From positions 92,298,254 through 92,362,253 of the forward strand of contig OX388343.1 of NCBI GenBank assembly GCA_947579665.1: a stretch of DNA of 64,000 nucleotides. Direction: 5' to 3'. Below, piece by piece: positions 41,001-51,474 of the stretch. Made by a program: the position numbers and the translations under genes. Origin of the DNA: Sympetrum striolatum. Its lineage: Eukaryota; Arthropoda; Insecta; Odonata; Libellulidae. The notes beneath the pieces were generated by a model. It was not told where the DNA came from. It worked only from the letters and a program-made list of their open reading frames with translations, and did not search any database. Position 1 is the first letter of the stretch, and the number at the start of each line of letters is the position of its first letter.

Positions 41001-44000
41001 GAATCGATAGAAAACTAACTCAAAGGATAAGCTTACTAAATAAATGCTGAGAAATTACGTTATCAGATGACATAACCGTAATACTATGTCACCCTATTAA
41101 ATGGGCCGTCCGGTAATGCGAGGAAGATAAGGGAAAAAGATTCTAAAAAAAATCGTTTCAAGAATTCAGTTTTTCCGGTAACGGTCCGTGGAAGGAATCG
41201 AATGGAGAAAATAGAGGAAAGGTGACCGCTATCCCTGCCACACACTTAAAGGTGGCTTGCAGGGCAATTCCATCCAAATAGACTTATAGCATATTGCAGA
41301 AATACAAAATACATGTATGCAAGAAAAGATTAAACAACCTACACGATAGATACATGGAAAAAAGGGGAGGTGATGGAAGAGGATTAAAATAATTGAGAAT
41401 TGTGTTCGAAAAATTATAAAAGAAAATATTTATTAACATACTAAAAAAAATTTCATTTCAGGTCTACAGAAAATTTCGGCGAAATCCTTGAATCATAATG
41501 GACAAGAAAGCGCTAGAGTACAAAATTACAACTACAGAGAACTTCTAAATTTCATTCTGAAGAGCCCAATTAAAAAGAAAGTGTATTTCTGCAAAGGAAT
41601 ACTGACAGCATTGAAAACTAACGGAAATCTAGTGTTAGATTACACTACAACAATGGGAAATGGAGGTAATAACGGAGGGCAACATGGAAGTGGAGGTTAC
41701 CACGGAGGAGGTGGAGGTCACCACGGAGGAGGAGGAGGTCACCACGGAGGAGGTGGAGGTCACCACGGAGGAGGTGGGGGTCACCACGGAGGAGGAGGAG
41801 GTCACCACGGAGGAGGAGGAGGACACAACGGAGGAGGTGGGGGTCACCACGGAGGAGGTGGGGGTCACCACGGAGGAGGTGGGGGTCACCACGGAGGAGG
41901 TGGGGGTCACCACGGAGGAGGTGGGGGTCACCACGGAGGAGGTGGGGGTCACCACGGAGGAGGTGGAGGTCACCATGGAGGAGGTGGAGGTCATCACGGA
42001 GGAGGAGGAGGTCACAACGGAGGAGGTGGAGGTCACCACGGAGGAGGTGGAGGTAACCATGGAGGAGGTGGAGGTCACCACGGAGGAGGTGGAGGTCACT
42101 ACGGAGGAGGTGGAGGTCACCACGGAGGAGGTGGAGGTCACTACGGAGGAGGTGGAGGTCACCACGGAGGAGGAGGTCACCATGGAGGAGGTGGAGGTCA
42201 CCACGGAGGAGGTGGAGGTCAATACGGAGGAGGTGGAGGAAGTGGTGGCGGAGGAAGCGGTGGCGAAGGAAGTGGAAGTGGAGGCGGAGCAAGCGGTGGC
42301 GGTGGAAGTGGAGGTGGAGGAAGTGGTAGTGGAGGTGGAGGTACCGGAGGTGGAGGAAGCGGTGGCGGAGGAAGTGGAGGTGGAGGAAGCGGTGGCGGAG
42401 GAAGTGGAAGTGGAGGCGGAGGAGGCGGTGGCGGAGGAAGCGGAAATGGAGAAGGGGGAAGCGGTGGCGGAGGAAGCGGAAGTGGAGGAGGAGGAAGCGG
42501 TGGCGGAGGAAGTGGAAATGGAGGCGGTGGAAGCGGTAGCGGAGGAAGTGGAAGTGGAGGTGGAGGAAGCGGTAACGGAGGAAGTGGAAGTGGAGGTGGA
42601 GGAAGCGGTGGAGGTGGAAGTGGAAGCGGTGGTGGAGGAAGCGGAGGCGGAGGAAGCGGAGGTGGAGAAAGCGGTGGAGGAGGAAGTGGAAGCGGAGGAA
42701 GCGGAGGCGGAGGAAGCGGAGGTGGAGGAAGCGGTGGAGGTGGAAGTGGAAGTGGAGGTGGAGGAAGCGGTGGAGGTGGAAGTGGAGGTGGAGGTGGAGG
42801 AAGCGGAGGCGGAGGTGGAGGAAGCGGTGGAGGAGGAAGTGGAAGTGGAAGCGGTGGAGGAGGAGGAAGTGGAAGTGGAAGTGGAGGAAGTGGAAGCGGT
42901 GGCGGAGGAAGTGGAAGTGGAGGAGGAGGAAGCGGTGGAGGAGGAAGTGGAAGTGGAGGCGGAGGAAGCGGTGGTGGGGGAAGTGGAAATGGAGGTGGTG
43001 GAAGCGGTGGAGGTGGAAGTGGAAGTGGCGGTGGAGGAAGCGGAGGAAGCGGAGGTGGAGGAAGCGGTGGAGGAGGAGGAAGCGGTGGCGGAGGAAGCGG
43101 AGGTGGAGGAAGTAGTGGAGGAGGAGGAGGAAGTGGAAGTGGAGGTGGAGGGAGCGGTGGCGGAGGAAGTGGAAGTGGAGGTGGAGGAAGCGGTGGTGGA
43201 GGAAGTGGAAGTGGAGGCGGAGAAGGTGGTGGCGGAGGAAGTGGAAGCGGAGGTGGAGGAAGCGGTGGCGGAGGAAATGGAGGTGGAGGTGGGGGAAGCG
43301 GTGGAGGAGGAAGTGGAAGTGGAGGCGGAGGAAGTGGTGGTGGAGGTGGGGGAAGCGGTGGGGGAGGAAGTGGAAGTGGAGGCGGAGGAAGCGGTGGCGG
43401 AGGAAGTGGAAGTGGAGGCGGAGGGAGCGGTGGAGGAGGAAGTGGAAGCGGAGGTGGAGGAAGTGGAGGCGGAGGAAGCGGAGGTGGAGGAAGCGGTGGA
43501 GGAGGAAGTGGAAGCGGAGGCGGAGGAAGCGGAGGTGGAGGAAGCGGTGGAGGTGGAAGTGGAAGTGGAGGAAGCGGTGGAGGTGGAAGTGGAGGTGGAG
43601 GTGGAGGAAGCGGAGGCGGAGGAAGCGGAGGTGGAGGTGGAGGAAGCGGTGGAGGAGGAAGTGGAAGTGGAGGTGGAGGAAGCGGTGGAGGTGGAAGTGG
43701 AAGTGGAGGCGGAGGAAGCGGTGGAGGAGGAAGTGGAAGCGGCGGCGGAGGAAGCGGAGGCGGAGGAGGCGGTGGAGGTGGAAGTGGAGGTGGAGGTGGA
43801 GGAAGCGGAGGCGGAGGAAGCGGAGATGGAGGTGAAGGAAGCGGTGGAGGAGGAAGTGGAAGTGGAGGAGGAGGAAGCGGTGGTGGAGGAAGTGGAAATG
43901 GAGGTGGTGGAAGCGGTGGAGGTGGAAGTGGCGGTGGAGGAAGCGGAGGAAGCGGAGGTGGAGGAAGCGGTGGAGGAGGAGGAGGAAGTGGTGGAGGAGG

Positions 44001-47000
44001 AAGTGGAAGTGGAGGTGGAGGAAGCGGTGGAAGTGGAGGTGGAGGTGGAGGAAGCGGAGGCGGAGGAAGCGGTGGAGGAGGAAGTGGAAGTGGAGGAGGA
44101 GGAAGCGGTGGTGGAGGAAGTGGAAATGGAGGTGGTGGAAGCGGTGGAGGAGGAGGAGGAAGTGGTGGAGGAGGAAGCGGAGGTGGAGGAAGCGGTGGAG
44201 GTGGAAGTGGAAGCGGTGGCGGAGGAAGTGGAAGTGGAGGAGGAGGAAGCGGTGGCGGAGGAAGTGGAAGTGGAGGCGGAGGAAGCGGTGGTGGGGGAAG
44301 TGGAAATGGAGGTGGTGGAAGCGGTGGAGGTGGAAGTGGAAGTGGCGGTGGAGGAAGCGGAGGAAGCGGAGGTGGAGGAAGCGGTGGAGGAGGAGGAAGC
44401 GGTGGCGGAGGAAGCGGAGGTGGAGGAAGTGGTGGAGGAGGAGGAGGAAGTGGAAGTGGAAGTGGAGGGAGCGGTGGCGGAGGAAGTGGAAGTGGAGGTG
44501 GAGGGAGTGGTGGAGGTGGAAGTGGAAGTGGAGGTGGAGGAAGCGGAGGCGGAGGAAGCGGAGGTGGAGGAAGCGGAGGAAGTGGAAGTGGAGGCGGAGG
44601 AAGCGGTGGTGGAGGAAGTGGAGGTGGAGGGAGCGGTGGCGGAGGAAGTGGAAGTGGAGGTGAAGGAAGCGGAGGAAGTGGAGGTGGAGGAAGCAGTGGA
44701 GGAGGAGGAGGAAGTGGAAGTGGAGGCGGAGGCGGTGGAGGTGGAAGTGGAAGTGGAGGTGGAGGAAGCGGAGGCGGAGGAAGCGGAGGTGGAGGAGGCG
44801 GAGGAAGTGGAAGTGGAGGCGGAGGAAGCGGTGGTGGAGGAAGTGGAAGTGGAGGTGATGGAAGCGGTGGAGGTGGAAGTGGAAGTGGAGGAAGCGGAGG
44901 TGGAGGAAGCGGTGGAGGAGGAGGAAGCGGTGGCGGAGGAAGTGGAGGTGGAGGAAGTGGTGGAGGAGGAGGAGGAAGTGGAAGTGGAGGTGGAGGGAGC
45001 GGTGGAGGTGGAAGTGGAAGTGGAGGTGGAGGAAGCGGAGGCGGAGGAAGCGGAGGTGGAGGAAGCGGAGGAAGTGGAAGTGGAGGCGGAGGAAGCGGTG
45101 GTGGAGGAAGTGGAAGTGGAGGCGGAGGGAGCGGTGGTGGAGGAAGTGGAAGTGGAGGTGGTGGAAGCGGTGGAGGTGGAAATGGAAGTGGCGGTGGAGG
45201 AAGCGGAGGTGGAGGAAGCGGTGGAGGAGGAGGAAGCGGTGGCGGAGGAAGCGGAGGTGGAGGAAGTGGTGGAGGAGGAGGAGGAAGTGGAAGTGGAGGT
45301 GGAGGGAGCGGTGGCGGAGGAAGTGGAAGTGGAGGCGGAGGGAGCGGTGGAGGTGGAAGTGGAAGTGGAGGTGGAGGAAGCGGAGGCGGAGGAAGCGGAG
45401 GTGGAGGAAGCGGAGGAAGTGGAAGTGGAGGCGGAGGAAGCGGTGGTGGAGGAAGTGGAAGTGGAGGTGGAGGGAGCGGTGGCGGAGGAAGTGGAAGTGG
45501 AGGTGAAGGAAGCGGAGGAAGTGGAGGTGGAGGAAGCGGTGGAGGAGGAGGAGGAAGTGGAGGTGGAGGAGGAGGCGGTGGAGGTGGAAGTGGTAGTGGA
45601 GGTGGAGGAAGCGGAGGCGGAGGAAGCGGAGGTGGAGGAAGCGGAGGAAGTGGAAGTGGAGGCGGAGGAAGCGGTGGTGGAGGAAGTGGAAGTGGAGGTG
45701 GTGGAAGCGGTGGAGGTGGAAGTGGAAGTGGCGGTGGAGGAAGCGGAGGAAGCGGAGGTGGAGGAAGCGGTGGAGGAGGAGGAAGCGGTGGCGGAGGAAG
45801 CGGAGGTGGAGGAAGTGGTGGAGGAGGAGGAGGAAGTGGAAGTGGAGGTGGAGGGAGCGGTGGAGGTGGAAGTGGAAGTGGAGGTGGAGGAAGCGGAGGC
45901 GGAGGAAGCGGAGGCGGAGGAAGCGGAGGTGGAGGAAGCGGAGGAAGTGGAAGTGGAGGCGGAGGAAGCGGTGGTGGAGGAAGTGGAAGTGGAGGCGGAG
46001 GGAGCGGTGGCGGAGGAAGTGGAAGTGGAGGTGGAGGAAGCGGAGGAAGTGGAGGTGGAGGAAGCGGTGGAGGAGGAGGAGGAAGTGGAAGTGGAGGCGG
46101 AGGAAGCGGAGGTGGAGGAGGCGGTGGAGGAGGAAGTGGAAGCGGTGGTGGAGGAAGTGGAAGTGGAAGCGGAGGAAGCGGTGGTGGAGGAAGTGGAAGT
46201 GGAGGCGGAGGAAGCGGTGGTGGAGGAAGTGGAAGTGGAGGCGGAGGGAGCGGTGGTGGAGGAAGTGGAAGTGGAGGTGGTGGAAGCGGTGGTGGAGGAA
46301 GTGGAAGTGGCGGTGGAGGAAGCGGAGAAAGCGGAGGTGGAGGAAGCGGTGGAGGAGGAGGAAGCGGTGGCGGAGGAAGCGGAGGTGGAGGAAGTGGTGG
46401 AGGAGGAGGAGGAAGTGGAAGTGGAGGTGGAGGGAGCGGTGGTGGAGGAAGTGGAAGTGGAGGTGGAGGGAGCGGTGGAGGTGGAAGTGGAAGTGGAGGT
46501 GGAGGAAGCGGAGGCGGAGGAAGCGGAGGTGGAGGAAGCGGAGGAAGTGGAAGTGGAGGCGGAGGAAGTGGTGGTGGAGGAAGTGGAAGTGGAGGCGGAG
46601 GGAGCGGTGGCGGAGGAAGTGGAAGTGGAGGTGGAGGAAGCGGAGGAAGTGGAGGTGGAGGAAGCGGTGGAGGAGGAGGAGGAAGTGGAAGTGGAGGCGG
46701 AGGAAGCGGAGGTGGAGGAGGCGGAGGAGGAGGAAGTGGAAGCGGTGGTGGAGGAAGTGGAAGTGGAAGCGGAGGAAGCGGTGGTGGAGGAAGTGGAAGT
46801 GGAGGCGGAGGGATCGGTGGCGGAGGAAGTGGAAGTGGAGGTGGAGGAAGCGGAGGAAGTGGAGGTGGAGGAAGCGGTGGAGGAGGAGGAGGAAGCAGTG
46901 GAGGAGGAGGAGGAAGTGGAAGTGGAGGCGGAGGAAGTGGTGGCGGAGGAAGTGGAAGTGGAGGCGGAGAGAATGTTGGCGGAGGAAGTGGAAGTGGAGG

Positions 47001-49770
47001 TGGAGGAAGCGGTGGAGGTGGAAGTGGTGGTGGAGGAAGCGGAGGCGGAGGAAGCGGAGGTGGAGGAGGAGGAAGTGGAAGTGGAAGTGATGGAGGCGGT
47101 GGCGAAGGAAGTGGAAGTGGAGGAGGAGGAAGCGGTGGTGGAGGAAGTGGAAGTGGAGGTGGAGGAACTGGTGGCGGGGGAAGTGGAAGTGGAGGCGGAG
47201 GAAGCGGTGGCGGAGGAAGTGGAAGTGGAGGCGGAGGAACTGGTGGCGGGGGAAGTGGAAGTGGAGGCGGAGGAAGCGGTGGCGGAGGAATTGGAAGTGG
47301 AGGCGGAGGAAGTGGAAGTGGAGGAGGAGGAAGCTCTGGTGGAGGAAGTGGAGGAGGAGGAAGCGGTGGTGGAGGAAGTGGAGGTGGAGGAAGCGGTGGA
47401 GGAGGAGGAGGAAGTGGAAGTGGAGGAGGAGGAAGCGGTGTTGGAGGAAGTGGAAGTGGAGGTGGTGGAAGCGGTGGCGGAGGAAGTGGAAGTGGAGGCG
47501 GAGGGAGCGGTGGCGGAGGAAGTGGAAGTGGAGGCGGAGGAAGCGGTGGCGGAGGAAGTGGAAGTGGGGGTGGAGGAAGCGGTGGCGGAGGAAGCGGAGG
47601 TGGAGGAACTGGAAGTGGAGGAGGAGGAAGTGGTGGTGGAGGAAGTGGAAGTGGAGGCGGAGGAAGTGGTGGCGGAGGAAGTGGAAGTGGAGGCGGAGGA
47701 AGCGGTGGAGGTGGAAGTGGAAGTGGAGGTGGAGGAAGTGGTGGAGGAAGCGGTGGAGGAGGAAGTGGAAGTGGAGGTGGAGGAAGCGGTGGTGGAGGAA
47801 GTGGAAGTGGAGGTGGTGGAAGCGGTGGTGGAGGAAGTGGAAGTGGAGGCGGAGGGAGTGGTGGCGGAGGAAGTGGAAGTGGAGGTGGAGGAAGCGGTGG
47901 AGGTGGAAGTGGTAGTGGAGGTGGAGGAAGCGGAAGCGGAGGAAGTGGAGGTGGAGGAAGCGGTGGAGGAAGCGGTGGAGGAGGAGGAGGAAGTGGAAGT
48001 GGAGGCGGAGGAAGCAGTGGTGGAGGAAGTGGAAGTGGAGGTGGTGGAAGCGGTGGTGGAGGAAGTGGAAGTGGAGGCGGAGGGAGCGGTGGCGGAGGAA
48101 GTGGAAATGGAGGCGGTGGAAGCGGTAGCGGAGGAAGTGGAAGCGGTGGTGGAGGAAGCGGTGGCGGAGGAAGTGGAAGTGGGGGTGGAGGAAGCGGTGG
48201 CGGAGGAAGCGGTGGTGGAGGAACTGGAAGTGGAGGAGGAGGAAGCGGTGGTGGAGGAAGTGGAAGTGGAGGCGGAGGAGGTGGTGGAGGAAGTGGTGGA
48301 GGTGGAAGTGGAGGTGGAGGAAGTGGTGGAGGAAGCGGTGGGGCTGGAAGTGGAAGCGGTGGCGGAGGAGGTGGAAGTGGAGGTGGAGGAAGCGGTGGAG
48401 GTGGAAGTGGAAGTGGAGGCGGAGGAAGCGGTGGTGGAGGAAGTGGAACCGGAGGCGGAGGAAGCGGTGGTGGAGGAAGTGGAAGTGGGGGTGGAGGAAG
48501 CGGTGGCGGAGGAAGCGGTGGCGGAGGAAGTGGAAGTGGAGGCGGAGGAAGCGGTGGCGAAGGAAGTGGAAGTGGAGGTGGAGCAAGCGGTGGTGGAGGA
48601 AGCGGTGGCGGAGGAAGTGGAAGTGGAGGCGGAGGAAGCGGTGGCGAAGGAAGTGGAAGTGGAGGTGGAACAAGCGGTGGTGGAGGAGGTGGAGGTGGTG
48701 GAAGTGGTGGCGGAGGAAGTGGAAGTGGAGGCGGGGGAAGCGGTGGTGGAGGAAGTGGAGATGGAGGTGGAGGGAGCGGTGGAGGTGGAAGTGGAAGTGG
48801 AGGAAGCGGTGGCGGAGGAATTGGAGGTGGTGGAAGTGGATGTGGAGGAAGTGGAGGAAGTGGAAGTGGAGGTGGTGGAAGCGGTGGTGGAGGAAGCGGA
48901 GGTGAAGGTGGGGGAAGCGGTGGAGGAGGAAGTGGAAGTGGAGGTGGAGGAAGTGGTGGTGGAGGAAGTGGAAGTGGAGGCGGAGGAAGCGGTGGTGGAG
49001 GAAGTGGAAGTGGAGGCGGAGGAAGCGGTGGTGGAGGAAGTGGAAGTGGGGGTGGAGGAAGCGGTGGCGGAGGAAGCGGTGGCGGAGGAAGTGGAAGTGG
49101 AGGCGGAGGAAGCGGTGGCGAAGGAAGTGGAAGTGGAGGTGGAGCAAGCGGTGGTGGAGGAGATGGAGGTGGTGGAAGTGGTGGCGGAGGAAGTGGAGGT
49201 GGAGGCGGAGGAAGTGGAAGTGGAGGCGGGGGAAGCGGTGGTGGAGGAAGTGGAGATGGAGGTGGAGGGAGCGGTGGAGGTGGAAGTGGAAGTGGAGGAA
49301 GCGGTGGCGGAGGAATTGGAGGTGGTGGAAGTGGAGGTGGAGGAAGTGGAGGTGGAGGAAGTGGAAGTGGTGGTGGAGATCACCATGGAGGCTGTCGTTG
49401 TCACCACGGAGGAGAAGGAGGTAGCGGAGATGGAGGAAGTGGAAGTGGAGGTGGGGGTTTCCACGCAGGGGGTAGTGGAAGCGGAGATGGAGGAAGTGGA
49501 AGTGGAGGTGGAGGTCACCACGGAGGAGGTGGAGGTCACCACGGAGGAGGTGGAGGATGGGGAAGTGGAGATGGAGGAAGTGGTGGTGGAAGAGGAGGAG
49601 ATGGAAGTGGTGACTCCCCGAGGGCTGCTTTCAGCATGTCTTGGGAGGATGAAATTAGGGATGATGGTGATGCTAGAATGTTTTTACCTAAATTGCGCAA
49701 TCGTGGTCATATTTATGCGATTGATATCGTTGATTTCTGTTCCTCAATTGTTAGTAAGTACAATTTCTGA
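35014..49770 (+). CDS. Giant secreted Gly/Ser-repeat protein with (GGGGS)-like core
   Basis: Three exons join in frame: 35014-35110 (then GTTAGT), 40377-40466 (after AAATATTACAG, before GTAAGA) and 41462-49770 (after TTTCATTTCAG). Both junctions fall after codon position 1 and give no stop. The product is about 2,831 residues. Residues 1-32 are a signal peptide plus linker (MIRLPQNLVGLFLLVVLSIQ...). Residues 33-126 are unique and mildly basic. Residues 127-321 are a Gly/His block of GGGGGHH heptads. Residues 322-2701 are almost only Gly and Ser, mainly GGGGS, GGGGSGSG and GGS. Residues 2702-2779 return to His and add CRC. Residues 2780-2831 are a unique acidic/hydrophobic tail (SMSWEDEIRDDGDARMFLPK). 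Codons vary at wobble positions (GGA/GGT/GGC, AGT/AGC), which favours this frame over three other long open frames. A cuticle, silk or glue role is inference. A GTAAGT at 49754 leaves open a further exon. Confidence 0.8.
35800..37892. mobile_element. Fold-back transposon with tandem-repeat inverted arms (in intron 1 of the Gly/Ser gene)
   Basis: The left arm (35800-36054) and right arm (about 37707-37892) are inverted copies. Each is a string of short units such as AGGTCGACAGCAAATAGG and AGGTCGCCATACAAAAAGG. The tips GGTTACACGACTATAGGTCG and (inverted) GGTATCACGACTAAAGGTCG match at 17 of 20. Perfect 8-bp duplications AGGGCATG flank the element (35792-35799 and 37893-37900). Long inverted arms made of internal tandem repeats define fold-back elements such as FB and Galileo; the superfamily (MULE-like or P-like) cannot be settled here. 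The interior has no intact transposase. A 39-codon minus-strand frame (36204-36323) reading MNELGFSNRLGRQGDTLFTI might be an eroded zinc-finger remnant. Confidence 0.82.
38114..38565. mobile_element. Small CAGGGTG inverted-repeat element (MITE) in intron 1
   Basis: It starts CAGGGTGACCGCAG and ends TGTGGCCACCCTG, so the tips are inverted. It is flanked by AATAAG direct repeats (38108-38113 and 38566-38571). Both ends are rich in TTTTTCAAGGTTTTTC-like motifs in mirrored orientation, about seven in all. It is non-coding. The 6-bp duplication leaves the superfamily open. The intron sequence from 38,566 to 40,376 beyond it shows nothing I can identify apart from a short TGTAGATGTAGATG run near 38,783. 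Confidence 0.6.
40680..41285 (+). pseudogene. Non-LTR retrotransposon ORF2 relic in intron 2 of the Gly/Ser gene
   Basis: Broken frames read FGHLGVTITNNLSWGTHI, KALKKLGFVK, then after a frameshift HLEYECSVWDPADECHIRDL and EKVERKKIRYVGN. This is the same post-RT block as at 22.8-23.4 kb, with several stops. The 3' part has CACACACTTAAAGGTGGCTT next to GCAGGGCA. It lies in the sense orientation within the intron and is non-functional. Confidence 0.82.
41719..42236 (+). repeat. Gly/His heptad repeat (GGGGGHH)n
   Basis: About 25 tandem 21-bp units GGAGGAGGTGGAGGTCACCAC encode GGGGGHH, with occasional HN, NH, HY or QY in place of HH. Synonymous changes at the Gly wobble position dominate. His-His pairs spaced seven residues apart could bind metal or act as a pH-sensitive contact; that is inference. 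Confidence 0.85.
42237..49377 (+). repeat. Gly/Ser coding repeat, ~7.1 kb, with higher-order units
   Basis: A low-complexity array of GGN and AGY codons. Above the basic 15-bp GGGGS unit there are longer repeats. A segment starting GCGGTGGAGGAGGAGGAAGC recurs at 44381, 44909, 45218, 45767 and 46346, with spacings of 528, 309, 549 and 579 bp, all multiples of three. A second long duplication links about 48,540-48,840 to about 49,100-49,390, including a shared Gly-Asp and Gly-Ile variant. The plus strand is nearly all purine plus scattered T, so it has no stop codons in several frames. Confidence 0.85.
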
Positions 49771-49987
49771 CGACAGAAATGAAATGAAATTATTTTTGTT
49801 CTGAAATTGCTTTTGTTCATATAATTACACGTAGTTTTAATCCTATTAAATTTTTGAAAAACAATATTTTTTCTTGCTATTCTTTTATAGATTTCTTTAA
49901 TTGTAGATATTCTACTCTAAATGCATCCTACTGTCTTCACTTAGATCTATCTCTGATTGTTAATTGTTGACATTCTATTGTATGGAA

Positions 49988-49993
49988 AATAAA
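49988..49993 (+). terminator. Poly(A) signal of the giant Gly/Ser gene
   Basis: AATAAA 218 bp after the stop codon at 49,770, at a distance like those of the other genes here. Confidence 0.55.
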
Positions 49994-50424
49994 GATACGA
50001 TATCTTTTGATTTAACTTTGACCATATCTTTAGCATTATACCTTTACGTTTTATATTTTGTTAAAAAAGGTTTTGATTTATCGATAAAGATTTGTAGTTA
50101 CTTTTAATTATGAACGGCATTGTAGTCCCTCGTTATTCATATCAATTTTATTTTACGTCCAAGTGTAAACTTGTAAATCAAAACAGTACGAATTCAAGAA
50201 AGGAAGTCGTACCGAAGTCGTGATCGTCATACTTAAACAGGTAGTAGAACAAAGTGACGAAAGTACCTTCTCGGTATCTCTCTAGATATACATACGTACA
50301 GGAACATTCGACAATAAGCCATGGTACTGCAATATAAGATGATTAAGAAAAATAGACTGCTCTGGAATCATTTATGAAATATTCCAAGGCTATGAGTATT
50401 TTACTAAATGCTTAGTTTGTGTTT
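49994..50424. other. No gene recognised
   Basis: AT-rich 3' flank of the giant gene. Nothing identifiable. Confidence 0.5.
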
Positions 50425-50738
50425 ATTCATAGAACGAGAAGGTAGAAATTAAATTTAGTAAATGATTCCCACAAGGTTCTAATTTTGCCCTTATCTATGA
50501 CACCTTATCTTTGATGAGCTTATTGATATTTTAGATAAGGAATGCGAAACAGCAGTATATGCTGATGATCTGGTGGTTATCTTAAGTGAATAAATCTGAA
50601 TATAAACAAGCGAATTTAAACTATAAGTAAAAGGAAACTGATATTGAGAAAGCCTTTCAATGGTGTGAGGAAAACGGCATAACCTTTTCTAATAATAGAA
50701 CTAAAATATCGATACCAAAAGGAAACCTTTTAAAGACC
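50425..50738 (+). pseudogene. Reverse-transcriptase relic with PQGS and YADD motifs
   Basis: Frame 1 reads KVEIKFSK, stop, FPQGSNFALIYD. After a frameshift the second reads FDELIDILDKECETAVYADDLVVILSE. After further stops a third reads TDIEKAFQWCEENGITFSNN. The PQGS loop and the YADD catalytic box in this order and spacing are diagnostic of a non-LTR RT palm domain. It is non-functional. It ends abruptly at 50,738, where a GGGGCCGTATTCAAAGTC sequence begins. Confidence 0.85.
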
Positions 50739-50740
50739 AG

Positions 50741-50965
50741 GGGCCGTATTCAAAGTCACAAATAATCATCGATTATTTCAATAATCGATTATATCTCTCA
50801 TTAATTAGAGTTTTCAATTCATAGTAGTTCGAAAATCTCTGATTCTTGACTAAGAGATTCATGAATTATAGATTTTTAAGTATTCATAATTGCTAAACAA
50901 TTATCAATTATTCTGTAAGTATTCATAGTCGTAGAAACTCTAATTATTTGGCTGAATAATCACAG
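50741..50965. mobile_element. Possible MITE end beginning GGGGCCGTATTCA
   Basis: The sequence switches from RT-coding to a run starting GGGGCCGTATTCAAAGTC, with internal inverted ATAATCGATTAT and a repeated GTATTCATAG. GGGCCGTATTCA-type tips occur on small inverted-repeat elements in many animals. I cannot find the opposite terminus, so this is tentative. Confidence 0.3.
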
Positions 50966-51474
50966 ATTCCTCAATTATGGTCTGGAGTTTACTTATTCGT
51001 CTTCTTGTTTATCTTTTTAAATTTATTTTATCCTTAATTTTTTTAAGCATGGTAAATGTCGCGACTGTCTACGCAAAACTTTATCACAAACTTCATAAAA
51101 AATGTAGGTCAATCATGCTGAGGGACACCATACGATGCTTTATTTCTAGACACGGACATAAATAGGCAACTAACAATTTTCTGATATTTCTTTCCTTGGA
51201 TATATCATTAGATCATAACACTCGTCTAATGCGTCGATAAGTATGCTGATTTTTCTTAGTAGCATGTTATCAACTGGACTTGTGATCTTTTAGCTAAGTA
51301 CACCTTAAGAAGCATAAATTCACTTCCATTATTTAACTTTCGAACCTTTCGCTAACAAAATTATTTGGGTGATGGAGTCAGGAGGGAATGATTCAACGTA
51401 AGACATTCTGCTTTGTAAACTTTAACTTTAATGACCACGTTAAGAAATGAAAACATTAAAAGAAATAGATAAAA

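Noticed and set aside
41660..49804. 2,714-codon Glu/Val/Ala frame on the plus strand and 2,635- and 2,500-codon minus-strand frames
   Set aside because: They are by-products of the GGN/AGY repeat. Variation falls at the wobble positions of the Gly/Ser frame, and only that frame joins to a signal-peptide exon in phase.
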